The notes: generated by a model not told the origin, from the letters alone. A stretch of 64,000 nucleotides of DNA from BMS3ABIN04 sp964553325 (GCA_964553325.1 CAZKKI010000063.1:29383-93382), one strand, 5' to 3'. Positions 53,938 to 63,628 are shown, counted from the stretch's first letter. Numbers and translations are program-made.

Positions 53938-56343
53938 TTAATTTCTTAACGGTTTTCCCGTATTTAGTGTATGTTGAATTCGCTCAAGGGTTTTTCTTTC
54001 GCCTACGAGACTTAAAAACGCTTCCCTTTCCAAATCCAGTAAGTATTGTTCATCCACCAGCGTACCTTCGCTCAAATCGCCGCCGCACATTACATACGCA
54101 AGTTTCTCGGCTATTTTTTTATCGTGTTCGGAAATATAATTTGCCTTATAAAACGAATAAGCACCAAGCATCAAAGTTGCCAAAGCGGATTTTCCTAATA
54201 CTTTGATATCTTTCCTCGGAACAGGTTGTGTGTAACCTCTTTCAGCCAATCGCAATACGGATTTTTTAGCTTCGGCAATTACCCTGTTAGGATTGACCGT
54301 ATAAATATCAAGTCCTTTTCTGAACAATCCCAAATCGTAGGCTTCGTAGGCGGACGTGGCAACTTTAGCTTGACCGATAGTTAAAAATCTGTTTTGCAGT
54401 TCAGGTAATTCTATTCCTCCTTCCACATATGTATCGGAAGCACGTAGAACCATTTCTTTTGTGCCGCCACCGGCGGGTATGATTCCCACACCAACTTCTA
54501 CAAGTCCGATGTATGTTTCTGCCGAAGCGTTAATCATATCGGAATGCAAGCAGAGTTCGCATCCTCCACCGATTGCAAGATTATGCGGAGCCGCTACTAC
54601 TGGTACGGCGGAATAACGGATGTGCATCATAGTATTTTGAAACGAGCGTACTGCGAAATCGATCTCGTCATATTCCTGCTCCGTTGCCAACATAAAAATC
54701 ATAGCCAAGTTTGCACCTGCCGAAAAATGCGGACCGTTATTGCCAATAACCAACCCGCGAAAATCCTTTTCCGCTATTTCTATCGCTTTATTTATTCCCT
54801 CTAATATTTCCGTACCGATGCTGTTCATTTTAGTATGGAATTCCAAATTCAAAACTCCGTCGCCAATATCATGTAAAGTGGTACCGGAATTTTCCCAAAC
54901 GGGTTTCTCACCGCGGAAATTATCCAATATTATAAATCCTTCTTTGCCCGGAATTGTTTTATACGCTTTACTCCGAATATCGTAATATTTCTTTTCCCCT
55001 CTCTCCGTTTTGTAAAAAGAAGTAATTCCGTTATCGAGCATATCATAAACCCAAGCGGCGGGTTTCAGGTCGGCTTCTTCCATTTTTCGCACTGTTTTTT
55101 CAACACCGAGTACGTCCCACTGCTCGAATGGCCCGAGCTCCCACCCGAAACCGGCACGCATAGCATCGTCAATTTTGTAAAGCTCGTCGGCTATTTCGGG
55201 TATGCGATTCGATGCATATCTAAATATCATAAACCAAAGTTTTCTTAAAAATTCACCGGCTTTATCTTTCTGCGTTACTAAAAATTTTAAGCGTTCCCTC
55301 AAATCGTCAATCGGTTTTGCTGCAGCAACCGACGCAAATTTCGGTTTGGAAGGCGGGTTGTACTCAAGCGTTTTTATATCAAGCTCGAGTATAACTCTTT
55401 GCCCTTGTTCGTCTTTAGTTTTCTTATAAAACCCTTGTTTGGTTTTGTCGCCAAGCCATTTATTCTCAACCATTTTATTAACGAAATCGGGAATCTTGAA
55501 TAATTCCCGTTCTTCATCATCCGGACAATCATTGTAGAGATTATTTGCTACCTTAACTAACGTATCCAACCCGACTACATCGGAAGTACGGAAAGTAGCC
55601 GATTTAGGTTTACCTGTTAGCGGTCCGGTTAGCACGTCGATTTCCTTCACCGTTAAATCCATTTCCTGCATTAGTTTGAACACAGCCATAATGCTGTACA
55701 CACCAATTCTATTTGCAATGAAAGCCGGAGTATCTTTGCAAAGCACAACGGTTTTACCCAAAAACACATCGCCGTAATAGGAAATAAAGTCTATTACGGA
55801 TTGGTCGGTTTGCGGAGTGGGAATAAGTTCCAACAACTGCAAATAGCGTGGCGGATTGAAAAAGTGGGTTCCGCAAAAGTGTTTTTGGAAATCTTCAGTT
55901 CTACCTTCGGCAATTTGATGAACCGGAATACCCGAAGTATTTGTGGTAACCAACGTACCGGGTTTTCTGAAATTTTCCACTTCTGCAAAAACTTTCCTTT
56001 TAATATCGAGATTTTCTATAACCGCTTCGATAATCCAATCGGCGTTACCAAGCCAACTCATATTATCTTCAAAATTTCCGGTTTGAATTCTCGATGCAAA
56101 AGATTTGTGATATATCGGAGAAGGTTTCGACTTTAATACATTTTTCAGATTATCATTTACTATTCTGTTTCTCACAACGGAATCTTGTAAAGTAAGTCCT
56201 TTGCTTTTTTCCTCTTCGGTTAATTCACGAGGCACGATATCCAGCAAATAAACCTTACAACCGATATTAGCGAAATGACAAGCAATACGGGATCCCATTA
56301 CTCCCGAGCCGAGAACAGCTACTTCTTTAATTATTCTATTCAT
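53938..56343 (-). CDS. fadN: 3-hydroxyacyl-CoA dehydrogenase / enoyl-CoA hydratase fusion (FadN-like)
   Basis: An 801-residue bifunctional enzyme for the two middle steps of beta-oxidation. The dehydrogenase comes first: NAD loop GSGVMGSRIACHF near the N-terminus, the HFFNPPRYLQLLELIP motif, and NRIGVYSIMAVF. The hydratase comes second: HFSAGANLAMIFML and AIGGGCELCLHSDM, with the catalytic Glu region VEVGVGIIPAGGGTKE. This order is the reverse of E. coli FadB and matches Bacillus FadN. It is 31 bp downstream of the acyl-CoA synthetase gene. Confidence 0.95.
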   Translation of the reverse strand: MNRIIKEVAVLGSGVMGSRIACHFANIGCKVYLLDIVPRELTEEEKSKGLTLQDSVVRNRIVNDNLKNVLKSKPSPIYHKSFASRIQTGNFEDNMSWLGNADWIIEAVIENLDIKRKVFAEVENFRKPGTLVTTNTSGIPVHQIAEGRTEDFQKHFCGTHFFNPPRYLQLLELIPTPQTDQSVIDFISYYGDVFLGKTVVLCKDTPAFIANRIGVYSIMAVFKLMQEMDLTVKEIDVLTGPLTGKPKSATFRTSDVVGLDTLVKVANNLYNDCPDDEERELFKIPDFVNKMVENKWLGDKTKQGFYKKTKDEQGQRVILELDIKTLEYNPPSKPKFASVAAAKPIDDLRERLKFLVTQKDKAGEFLRKLWFMIFRYASNRIPEIADELYKIDDAMRAGFGWELGPFEQWDVLGVEKTVRKMEEADLKPAAWVYDMLDNGITSFYKTERGEKKYYDIRSKAYKTIPGKEGFIILDNFRGEKPVWENSGTTLHDIGDGVLNLEFHTKMNSIGTEILEGINKAIEIAEKDFRGLVIGNNGPHFSAGANLAMIFMLATEQEYDEIDFAVRSFQNTMMHIRYSAVPVVAAPHNLAIGGGCELCLHSDMINASAETYIGLVEVGVGIIPAGGGTKEMVLRASDTYVEGGIELPELQNRFLTIGQAKVATSAYEAYDLGLFRKGLDIYTVNPNRVIAEAKKSVLRLAERGYTQPVPRKDIKVLGKSALATLMLGAYSFYKANYISEHDKKIAEKLAYVMCGGDLSEGTLVDEQYLLDLEREAFLSLVGERKTLERIQHTLNTGKPLRN

Positions 56344-56374
56344 TTTACTTTGATATTTTATTAATAAAATTTAT

Positions 56375-58183
56375 TTATACGATATTTTTATAATTTCTTT
56401 CTTTTTCCGGATCGTAAATCGCTTCAATTAAATCAGCATATTTTTTTAACAATACTCTTCTTTTTAATTTCAACGTTGGAGTTAATTCGCCCGTTTCGAC
56501 CGTCCAGTCATCGGGAACCAATGCAATTTTTTTAATTTGCTGTACTTTACCGAATCTTTTATTATACATCTGAACATCTTCCCAAATTCTGTTTTTAACC
56601 ACTTCCGATGTAATAATTTCTTCACGGGTTTTTCTCTCAACACATTTTTTCTCGCACCATTTCAAAACGAATTGAAAATTCGGAACAATTATGGCGGCTG
56701 GAAATTTTCTATTTTCACCGATAACCATTATTTGTTCTATAAAGTTCGATTCTTTCATTTTATTTTCAATTGGTAACGGAGCAACAAATTTTCCGCCGGA
56801 AGTTTTAAATACTTCCTTTACGCGATCGGTTATTTTAAGAAACTTACCTTCAACAAATTCGCCTATATCGCCTGTATGAAACCAGCCATCTTCATCAATC
56901 GCTCTTTTGGTTTCCTCGGGTTTTTTATAATAACCGAGCATAACATTAGGACCTTTAGCAAGTATTTCGCCGCTTTCCGAAAGTTTAATTTGCACATCGG
57001 GTAAAGGTAACCCGACCGAGCCCAAATAAAATCCGTCTTCAGTAAATCTGTTGCAAGTCAATACCGGCGAGGTTTCGGTCAAACCGTATCCTTCGCGAAT
57101 GGGAATACCGGCAGCTGTAAAAATTCTGGCCAACCGCGGTTGCAGCGACGCAGCACCGCTAATAATTCCTTTAACATTTCCGCCCAACGCTTCCATCCAT
57201 TTTACAAATACTAATTTTCTGGCAACCGACAACTTTAAATTATAAAACCATCCGTTTTTTCCCATCGGGTGATACGAATTTGCCAAAGCAAGCGACCAAC
57301 CGAAAATAGCTTTTTTAATTCCGGAGAGTTCTCTTCCTTTTTCCATTATTCTATCGAAAATTTTTTCGATTAGTCTGGGAACCGTTGTAAAATAATGCGG
57401 TTTCACTTCCCTAATATTATCACCTATTTTATCAACGCTTTCTGCATAGTAAATTTGCGCTCCAACTCCAAGGTAGTAATACGAAGCCGTTCTTTCGAAA
57501 ATATGACAAAGCGGTAAAAAGCTGATAATTCTGTGTTCATGCGAAATAGGCATAACATCTATAAGCGATAAGATATTAGAGATAATATTGAAATGAGAAA
57601 GCATAACACCTTTCGGTACTCCGGTTGTTCCGGAAGTATAAATTATTGTTGCCAAGTCATTAGATTTTATTGAATTCTTGATTTCATTCAGTTTTTGTCT
57701 AAATGATTCATCGGAAATATCGGTTATTTCCTTCCATATTTTTGCTCCCTCAACCTTATCGAAAGTATAAACATCAACTTGCCAATCGATATTCGAAAGA
57801 ACCCTTTGTACTTTTTCATACAATTCCTTGTTCTCAACAAAAACCAATTTAACATGGGCGTCGGTAAAAATGTATTGATAATTTTCTTCGCTCATATTCG
57901 GGTAGAGAGGTACAATAACAGCACCGATTTGCAACGAAGCTATATCGGCAAAATTCCACTCGACTCTGTTATGTGAAATAATAGCTATTTTATCGTCTTT
58001 CTCGTAACCCTTTGCAAGTAATCCGAGACTTAACTTATCGATATTTTCTTGAACCTCGGTGGAGCTGAATTTTCGCCAGGTTCCGCCTACTTTATCGCAA
58101 AGTGCATCTTGATTAAAATAATTTTCGATTTGATACGGAATGACATCGAACAAGCGGTTTTCTTTTATTTTGGTTCGTGCCAT
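56375..58183 (-). CDS. fadD: Long-chain acyl-CoA synthetase
   Basis: Activates fatty acids to acyl-CoA with ATP. The 602-residue protein carries the AMP-binding P-loop IIYTSGTTGVPKGVMLSH, the GYGLTETSPV adenine motif, DGWFHTGDIGEF and KEVFKTSGGKFVAP near the catalytic Lys region. It is closest in layout to the eukaryote-like FAA1/AMP-binding form of about 600 residues. First gene of the beta-oxidation operon, divergent from the XRE/ImmA regulator; a -35 TTGACA overlaps the palindrome between them. Confidence 0.94.
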   Translation of the reverse strand: MARTKIKENRLFDVIPYQIENYFNQDALCDKVGGTWRKFSSTEVQENIDKLSLGLLAKGYEKDDKIAIISHNRVEWNFADIASLQIGAVIVPLYPNMSEENYQYIFTDAHVKLVFVENKELYEKVQRVLSNIDWQVDVYTFDKVEGAKIWKEITDISDESFRQKLNEIKNSIKSNDLATIIYTSGTTGVPKGVMLSHFNIISNILSLIDVMPISHEHRIISFLPLCHIFERTASYYYLGVGAQIYYAESVDKIGDNIREVKPHYFTTVPRLIEKIFDRIMEKGRELSGIKKAIFGWSLALANSYHPMGKNGWFYNLKLSVARKLVFVKWMEALGGNVKGIISGAASLQPRLARIFTAAGIPIREGYGLTETSPVLTCNRFTEDGFYLGSVGLPLPDVQIKLSESGEILAKGPNVMLGYYKKPEETKRAIDEDGWFHTGDIGEFVEGKFLKITDRVKEVFKTSGGKFVAPLPIENKMKESNFIEQIMVIGENRKFPAAIIVPNFQFVLKWCEKKCVERKTREEIITSEVVKNRIWEDVQMYNKRFGKVQQIKKIALVPDDWTVETGELTPTLKLKRRVLLKKYADLIEAIYDPEKERNYKNIV

Positions 58184-58219
58184 ATTTTTTCCGTTGGCTG
58201 TTTACGATTTGTACAACCA

Positions 58220-58248
58220 AAAATAAAAATATACACCTTGATTGTCAA
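58220..58248 (-). promoter_or_regulatory. Probable promoter of the beta-oxidation operon
   Basis: On the minus strand TTGACA (58248-58243) precedes TATTTT (58225-58220) by 17 bp. The -35 shares a base with the 14-bp palindrome at 58248-58261. Confidence 0.5.
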
Positions 58249-58261
58249 GCGAAATTTCGCT
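58248..58261. promoter_or_regulatory. 14-bp palindrome, candidate operator for the fatty-acid regulator
   Basis: AGCGAAATTTCGCT is a perfect palindrome in the 148-bp gap between fadD and the XRE/ImmA regulator gene. It touches the fadD -35 and lies 19 bp before the -33 box of the regulator, so one bound dimer could control both directions. Confidence 0.5.
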
Positions 58262-58279
58262 AATAATGAATTTTTGCTA

Positions 58280-58310
58280 TTTGCTGATTTTCCAGTTTTG
58301 TTTATATTTG
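58280..58310 (+). promoter_or_regulatory. Bacteroidota-type promoter of the regulator gene
   Basis: TTTG (58280-58283) and TATATTTG (58303-58310) are separated by 19 bp, a full match to the TTTG / TAnnTTTG pattern. The start codon follows 21 bp later, leaving a very short leader with no Shine-Dalgarno. Confidence 0.6.
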
Positions 58311-58331
58311 CATTGTAATTTTAAATAGATA

Positions 58332-59840
58332 ATGGCACTGACTTCAAAATACATAAAACTTGTTTTCGGATTAAAACTTAAACAGTACCGGCTCGAGAAA
58401 AAGCTGTCATTAGGAGAGCTTGCGAAAAAGTCCGATTTATCCGTTTCGTATCTTAATGAAATAGAAAGCGGAAAAAAATACCCCAAGCAAGATAAAATTG
58501 CGGCTTTGGCAAATGCGCTCTCTGTTCCATACGATAAACTTGTTTCACTTAAGTTGAACAAGAAGTTAGCTCCAATAGGCGAATTGCTTGAATCGAATAT
58601 TTTGGATCAACTTCCTCTCGACCATTACGGAATTGACATTCACAAACTGATTATTCTTCTTTCCAACGCTCCCGTGCAGTTAAATGCATTAATATCCACT
58701 TTCATTGAGATGGCAAGAAGTTCGGAGTTAAGCAATAACAATTTCAGTAAAACGGCACTTCGAACATACAAAGAGTTAAACGAAAATTATTTTGAAGACA
58801 TCGAACAAATGGTTATAAATTTCAGGCGGGAATTTAATCTCGACAGAGCATCACAAATAAATTTCACCGGACTAAAAAAAATTCTTACGGAAAAATATTC
58901 TTACGAAATCGACGAATCCGTTTTGGCAAAAGATAACGAGCTTACATCGATTCGCGCTATTGTAATTCCCGGTTCACCCGCAAAATTACTGATTAACAAG
59001 AATCTTAAACCTGAACAAAAATTATTTATCTTGGCAAAGGAACTCGGTTACTTGTTTATGGAAATTAAGGAAAGATCTTATATTTATGCACGGCGTCCTT
59101 TAAACTCATTCGACGAATTGCTGAATAATTACCGGACATCGTACTTTGCCACCTCGTTAATTATCGATAAAGATATTTTTGTAAAAGATATAAAATCTTT
59201 TTTGAACAAAAAATTCTGGGATGAAAAGTTACTTCTAAAACTGATGATAAAACATAATGCAACCCCGGAAATGTTCTTTCAACGATTAACTAACATTGCT
59301 TCAAAATATTTGGATTTAGCGGGCTTTTTCTTTTTACGGTTTAACAAAGAAATCGGGGAGAACGAAATACACCTTTCGAAGGAAATGCGATTAAACATCC
59401 GCCAAAACCCCGGGGGGCACAACACAAACGAGCATTACTGCCGTAGATGGATATCGGTTGGAGTGCTTAGGAAATTGGAGAAAAAAATTATCTCCCGTAA
59501 AAATTTCGACGAAAAAATAACCGGAATTCAAATATCGCACTTTTTCGAAACCGATGAATATTTCTTAACAATATCGGTTGCACGACCGAGCACGCTTCTG
59601 AAAAACACTTTAATAAGCATAACCGTCGGTTTTTTATTGGACGACAAAACCAAAAGCAAAATCAAATTTTGGAATGACCCCGGAATTAAAACCATAAAAG
59701 TTCATGATACTTGCGAACGTTGCAGTATATTCGACTGCAAAGAGCGTGTTGCCCCGCCAAAAATCGTTGAATCAAAAAGGGAAAAAGAAAAAATAGATTC
59801 AGCTATAAACAGATTGATAGAAAAACTAGGCGGCTCGTAA
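58332..59840 (+). CDS. XRE-ImmA/IrrE-type regulator (ScfR-like), probable fatty-acid regulator
   Basis: A 502-residue transcription factor. Residues about 10-72 are an XRE helix-turn-helix (LSLGELAKKSDLSVSYLNEIESGKKYP). The middle resembles an ImmA/IrrE domain but the zinc HExxH motif is not seen (the corresponding stretch is KLFILAKELGYLFME), so protease activity is doubtful. The C-terminal region has NEHYCRRW and CERCSIFDC, like the domain of short-chain fatty acyl-CoA regulators. Divergent placement from the beta-oxidation operon supports control of it, with an acyl-CoA as likely ligand. Confidence 0.82.
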   Translation: MALTSKYIKLVFGLKLKQYRLEKKLSLGELAKKSDLSVSYLNEIESGKKYPKQDKIAALANALSVPYDKLVSLKLNKKLAPIGELLESNILDQLPLDHYGIDIHKLIILLSNAPVQLNALISTFIEMARSSELSNNNFSKTALRTYKELNENYFEDIEQMVINFRREFNLDRASQINFTGLKKILTEKYSYEIDESVLAKDNELTSIRAIVIPGSPAKLLINKNLKPEQKLFILAKELGYLFMEIKERSYIYARRPLNSFDELLNNYRTSYFATSLIIDKDIFVKDIKSFLNKKFWDEKLLLKLMIKHNATPEMFFQRLTNIASKYLDLAGFFFLRFNKEIGENEIHLSKEMRLNIRQNPGGHNTNEHYCRRWISVGVLRKLEKKIISRKNFDEKITGIQISHFFETDEYFLTISVARPSTLLKNTLISITVGFLLDDKTKSKIKFWNDPGIKTIKVHDTCERCSIFDCKERVAPPKIVESKREKEKIDSAINRLIEKLGGS

Positions 59841-59843
59841 TTC

Positions 59844-60872
59844 TTAATTTAAATTGCCAAGAATATCTTTAGCTTTTTCTATTTCCTCGAAACTCACATC
59901 CATATGAGTAACGGCTCTGAGAGAACCAACGGTACCAACGGATAACAACAATCCTTTTTCTTTTGCTTTGGTTAGAATTTCTTCAACAGAGTTGTTCAAC
60001 GGCTTAAAAATCAGAATATTGGTGTGCACATTTTCAACATTAATTTCAAAATTTTCCAAACTTTCAATATGCTCGGCTAAAATTTTTGCTTTCTCGTGAT
60101 CTTCCGTTAACCTATCTATATTATTTTGTACAGCGTACAAACCGGCAGCCGCAATAACTCCGACTTGCCTCATACCTCCGCCCCATGCTTTTCTTATACG
60201 GAATGCTTCCGTTATAAAATCTTTAGTTCCGGCAATAACAGAACCGATCGGTGCACCCAAACCTTTCGACAGACAAACGGAAACGGAATCGAAATAAGAA
60301 GAATATTCGGAAAGAGCAATGCCCGATGCAACTGAAGCGTTCCAAAGTCTCGCTCCGTCCAAATGGAACTTTAGATTATACTTATCGACTAACATTTTTA
60401 ACGATTTAATGTTTTCTAACGGTTGAATAGTTCCACCCGCCCGGTTATGCGTATTTTCAACTTCAATCACTTTCGTCCTCGGCATATAATATGCACTCTT
60501 CGGTCTGATTAACGGTTCAACCGAATGCGGAGTAATAATTCCGTTTTCTCCTTTAACGGGATAAAGTTGAATACCGCTTACTGCAGCCGGGGTACCGGAT
60601 TCGTATTGAAAAATATGGGCATCAGCTTCGCAAATCACCTCATCGCCGGGTGAAGTTAAAACATTTAAACATATCTGATTTCCCATTAAACCGCTGGGAA
60701 CAAACAAAGCCGCTTCCTTCCCCAATAAACCGGCTACGTACTCTTGCAATTTATTAACAGTTGGATCTTCCCCGTAAACATCGTCGCCCACTTCAGCTTC
60801 GTACATGGCTTTTCTCATTTCTTTAGATGGCTTTGTTACCGTATCGCTTCGTAAATCGATAAATTTTTCCAT
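59844..60872 (-). CDS. ltaE: Low-specificity L-threonine aldolase
   Basis: PLP enzyme cleaving threonine or allo-threonine to glycine and acetaldehyde. The 342 residues begin with the family signature DLRSDTVTKPSKEMRKAM and GDDVYGEDPTVN; HLDGARLWNASVA holds the cofactor-binding Asp and Arg, and the Schiff-base Lys is in CLSKGLGAPIGS. Stop-to-stop distance to the convergent regulator gene is 3 bp. Six bases follow the lnt stop, so it closes that operon. Confidence 0.95.
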   Translation of the reverse strand: MEKFIDLRSDTVTKPSKEMRKAMYEAEVGDDVYGEDPTVNKLQEYVAGLLGKEAALFVPSGLMGNQICLNVLTSPGDEVICEADAHIFQYESGTPAAVSGIQLYPVKGENGIITPHSVEPLIRPKSAYYMPRTKVIEVENTHNRAGGTIQPLENIKSLKMLVDKYNLKFHLDGARLWNASVASGIALSEYSSYFDSVSVCLSKGLGAPIGSVIAGTKDFITEAFRIRKAWGGGMRQVGVIAAAGLYAVQNNIDRLTEDHEKAKILAEHIESLENFEINVENVHTNILIFKPLNNSVEEILTKAKEKGLLLSVGTVGSLRAVTHMDVSFEEIEKAKDILGNLN

Positions 60873-60878
60873 GTATTT

Positions 60879-62537
60879 TTACTTCCTAAATTTTTGTTTG
60901 AATAAATTAAAAATTGCATACAACAGAACAATTAAGGTGAAGAACAAAACTATGTTCGGAATTAACAACCGGTGTCTTGTGTAAAATGTAAGTTCGTTTG
61001 AAAGATAAACGTCACCAACAACAACCGTTCGCTCGAACATTTTACTGGATTTCAAAGTTCTACCGTACGCATCGACTATGCAACTGATACCGCCGTTTGC
61101 GGCTCTTACTACGTATCTCCGGTTTTCAACGGCGCGCAGAACACTAATTTCCTTGTGTTGATAAGGTCCGCTCGAATTTCCGTACCAACTGTCATTCGTA
61201 ACTACCGAAATAAAATCTGCGCCCTTTTCAACGAAAGAAGCAACGAAATCGGGATAAATCGATTCTATACAAATTATTGCAGCAACGCCGATTCGTCGAT
61301 TTAATCTTTTATTATTTAATGTAAAAACAGTAGTGTCTTTGCCCGTATTCCAACTTGAAATTCCAACGTTCCATTTTATCCATTTGCCAAGGAAAGGTAA
61401 CTTTTCTACGTAAGGAACTTTCTCCCCGAATGGAACCAATTTAATTTTGCCGTAAGCTTGAACGCTTTCGGAACCGGGATTAAATACCAACGCCGAATTA
61501 TAAGAAGTATAAAGCAATTTACTGTTTTTTGCAGATTTGGCATCTTCCGGCGCTTTCGAAGCATCGTGGTAAAATTTAACGTGCGGCATGCCGGTTATAA
61601 GCGAAACAGAATTCGAGTCAAGAAACTTCCTAATTCTTGCTACTTCACGTTCATATCTTCCGCTTAACAAATAAACGGGCAAGGCCGTTTCAGGCCAAAT
61701 TAAAACCTGTGCGCCTTGGTCGATAGCTTTTTCGGAAAGTTCGAAATATAAATTCAACTGTTTATTCAAATTTCCCGCTTCCCATTTTTTCCAAGGATTT
61801 AGATTCGGTTGAATAAGTCCGACTTTAATTTTACCGTCATAACCCGGATTGGCAAATAGTACGATATTACCGTAAACCATGGGGATTATAAGTAAAACAA
61901 CACCGGCAATGATGTGGAAGCGAGAAAAATATTTTTTTTCAATAAATCGGTTTATTGAATAAAAGAAAAAAACGTTAATGTAAAGAATTATCAAAGACAA
62001 TCCGTAAACGCCAATAATATCAGCAATTTGAATAAACGAACGGAAATACGGCAAACTGTTTCCAAGTGTAAGCCACGGAAATCTGAATTCCGTTACACTG
62101 TAAAGATATTCGTATGTTACCCAAAACACGGGCAACAAATACATTGCAATTTTTCCGGGGAAATATTTTTTTGCAAAGTAAAATAGCGTAGAGGGAATAA
62201 GAAAAAGAAGCGGGTTGAAAAACATAAGAACCGTTCCGGCAATGAGAAGAAACGGATCCGCATCGGGGGTCCAACTACCAACCCAATAAAGTGTGATTAA
62301 GTTAAAAATAAATGCGGTAAAATACGTAAGTCTGTTAATCTCCCCTAACCCGCTCAGTTTTTCCAACCGGATTAAATAAGGGATTAACGCTACGAAAACC
62401 AAATACGGCAAGGGAACCGGCGGAAACGATAATCCGAGTAAAACTCCACTAACAAAACCGAATATATATTTTCCTTTTCTGGCTTTTCTTTTTTCCGGGG
62501 TTAAATCTTTACCAAGGATATAATTGAAGATTTTCAA
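60879..62537 (-). CDS. lnt: Apolipoprotein N-acyltransferase Lnt
   Basis: Inner-membrane enzyme that N-acylates lipoproteins. The 552 residues have about six N-terminal and one C-terminal membrane segments around a carbon-nitrogen hydrolase domain with the triad Glu in LIWPETALPVY, Lys in KIKLVPFGEKVPY and Cys in AAIICIESIYPDF. The start is probably TTG at 62537, overlapping the DedA stop as TTGA; no ATG is near. The FN3 lipoprotein in this window would be a substrate. Confidence 0.95.
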   Translation of the reverse strand: MKIFNYILGKDLTPEKRKARKGKYIFGFVSGVLLGLSFPPVPLPYLVFVALIPYLIRLEKLSGLGEINRLTYFTAFIFNLITLYWVGSWTPDADPFLLIAGTVLMFFNPLLFLIPSTLFYFAKKYFPGKIAMYLLPVFWVTYEYLYSVTEFRFPWLTLGNSLPYFRSFIQIADIIGVYGLSLIILYINVFFFYSINRFIEKKYFSRFHIIAGVVLLIIPMVYGNIVLFANPGYDGKIKVGLIQPNLNPWKKWEAGNLNKQLNLYFELSEKAIDQGAQVLIWPETALPVYLLSGRYEREVARIRKFLDSNSVSLITGMPHVKFYHDASKAPEDAKSAKNSKLLYTSYNSALVFNPGSESVQAYGKIKLVPFGEKVPYVEKLPFLGKWIKWNVGISSWNTGKDTTVFTLNNKRLNRRIGVAAIICIESIYPDFVASFVEKGADFISVVTNDSWYGNSSGPYQHKEISVLRAVENRRYVVRAANGGISCIVDAYGRTLKSSKMFERTVVVGDVYLSNELTFYTRHRLLIPNIVLFFTLIVLLYAIFNLFKQKFRK

Positions 62538-63145
62538 TTTTTTTCTTTTTTCTTTTTGATAAAATATTTTATCAAGAAATATAAAATTACTACTGCAGTC
62601 AGCGCATAAACTATATGAGAATAAGTAGTCAGGTAATAATCGATTAACTTGGCGTTTCTACCGAGTTGCATCCCCATAAAAATTATTAAAGCATTCCACA
62701 AAAAAGCACTGATTAAGGCAAAAATAAAAGTCTTCGTTACATTAAGTTCGTGAACTCCGGAAAAAAAGCTGATAACCGATCTGGTTCCAGGTAAAAATCT
62801 ATTTGCCAAAACAATCCAGTAACCGTATTTGGAAAACCATTCGTCGGTTTTCTTTAAAGCGTCTTGACTGATAAATTTTAATTTTCCGGTTCTCAATACC
62901 TTTTCGCTTAAAAAATAACCTACATAATACATTAAAATAAAACCGAGCGCGCTACCGATACTGGTAATTAACAAAACCGGAATAAAGTTAACCGAAGTAG
63001 TTGCGATGAGCGACGCTCCGATTACAACAACAACATCGCTGGGTGAAGGCGGAAAAACATTCTCGATAAAAGCAAAGAAAAAGAGAATAAAATATATCCA
63101 AACGGGATCTAACGAACTTATATATGCAATAATTTCTTCAATCAT
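62534..63145 (-). CDS. DedA-family membrane protein
   Basis: A 203-residue polytopic protein of the DedA/SNARE-associated (VTT) family, implicated in undecaprenyl-phosphate or phospholipid flipping. Seen are the FAFIENVFPPSPSDVVVVIGA re-entrant motif and the second half FSKYGYWIVLANRFLPGTRSVISFFSG with the conserved Arg-Phe-x-Pro-Gly. ATG 63145 is chosen over a TTG four codons upstream; it overlaps the ispF stop by eight bases. Confidence 0.92.
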   Translation of the reverse strand: MIEEIIAYISSLDPVWIYFILFFFAFIENVFPPSPSDVVVVIGASLIATTSVNFIPVLLITSIGSALGFILMYYVGYFLSEKVLRTGKLKFISQDALKKTDEWFSKYGYWIVLANRFLPGTRSVISFFSGVHELNVTKTFIFALISAFLWNALIIFMGMQLGRNAKLIDYYLTTYSHIVYALTAVVILYFLIKYFIKKKKEKN

Positions 63146-63626
63146 TTTGATCTTCAATAAGGAGTACTACGGCGTGAGCTACTATTCCCTCTTCCTTTCC
63201 CACAAAGCCCAATTTTTCGGAGGTTGTAGCTTTCACCGAAATTGAATCCGGTTGAACTTTTAAAATTCGCGATATTATTTTTCGCATTTCGATTATATAC
63301 GGTTGAAATTTCGGTTTTTCCGCCACAATCGTAGCATCAATATTACCAACCTTATAATTCTTTTCTTCAATTAAGCGGTTAACTTTTTCGAGAAGGATTT
63401 TACTATCGATATTCTTGTATTGTTCTTCGGTATCGGGAAAATGTTTGCCTATATCACCGAGAGCAAGGGCTCCAAGCATGGCGTCGCAAATAGCATGCAA
63501 TAAAACATCGGCATCCGAATGCCCGCACAAACCTTTCTCAAAGGGAATTTCAACTCCGCCAAGAATAAGTTTTCTCCCCTCCGAAAATTTGTGCACATCA
63601 TATCCGAAACCGATTCTAAAGGGCAT
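63138..63626 (-). CDS. ispF: 2-C-methyl-D-erythritol 2,4-cyclodiphosphate synthase
   Basis: Zinc enzyme of the MEP isoprenoid pathway. The 162-residue product starts MPFRIGFGYDVHKF with the metal ligands Asp and His of DVH, followed by LCGHSDADVLLHAICDAMLGAL and DIGKHFPDT, and ends with ATTSEKLGFVGKEEGI. ATG 63626 lies two bases after the acylphosphatase stop; a TTG two codons upstream is less likely. Presence implies the MEP rather than the mevalonate route. Confidence 0.97.
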   Translation of the reverse strand: MPFRIGFGYDVHKFSEGRKLILGGVEIPFEKGLCGHSDADVLLHAICDAMLGALALGDIGKHFPDTEEQYKNIDSKILLEKVNRLIEEKNYKVGNIDATIVAEKPKFQPYIIEMRKIISRILKVQPDSISVKATTSEKLGFVGKEEGIVAHAVVLLIEDQND

Positions 63627-63628
63627 GT

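Noticed and set aside
58332..59840. Active ImmA/IrrE metalloprotease function for the regulator
   Set aside because: No HExxH motif is visible in the middle domain; the corresponding stretch reads LAKELGYLF.
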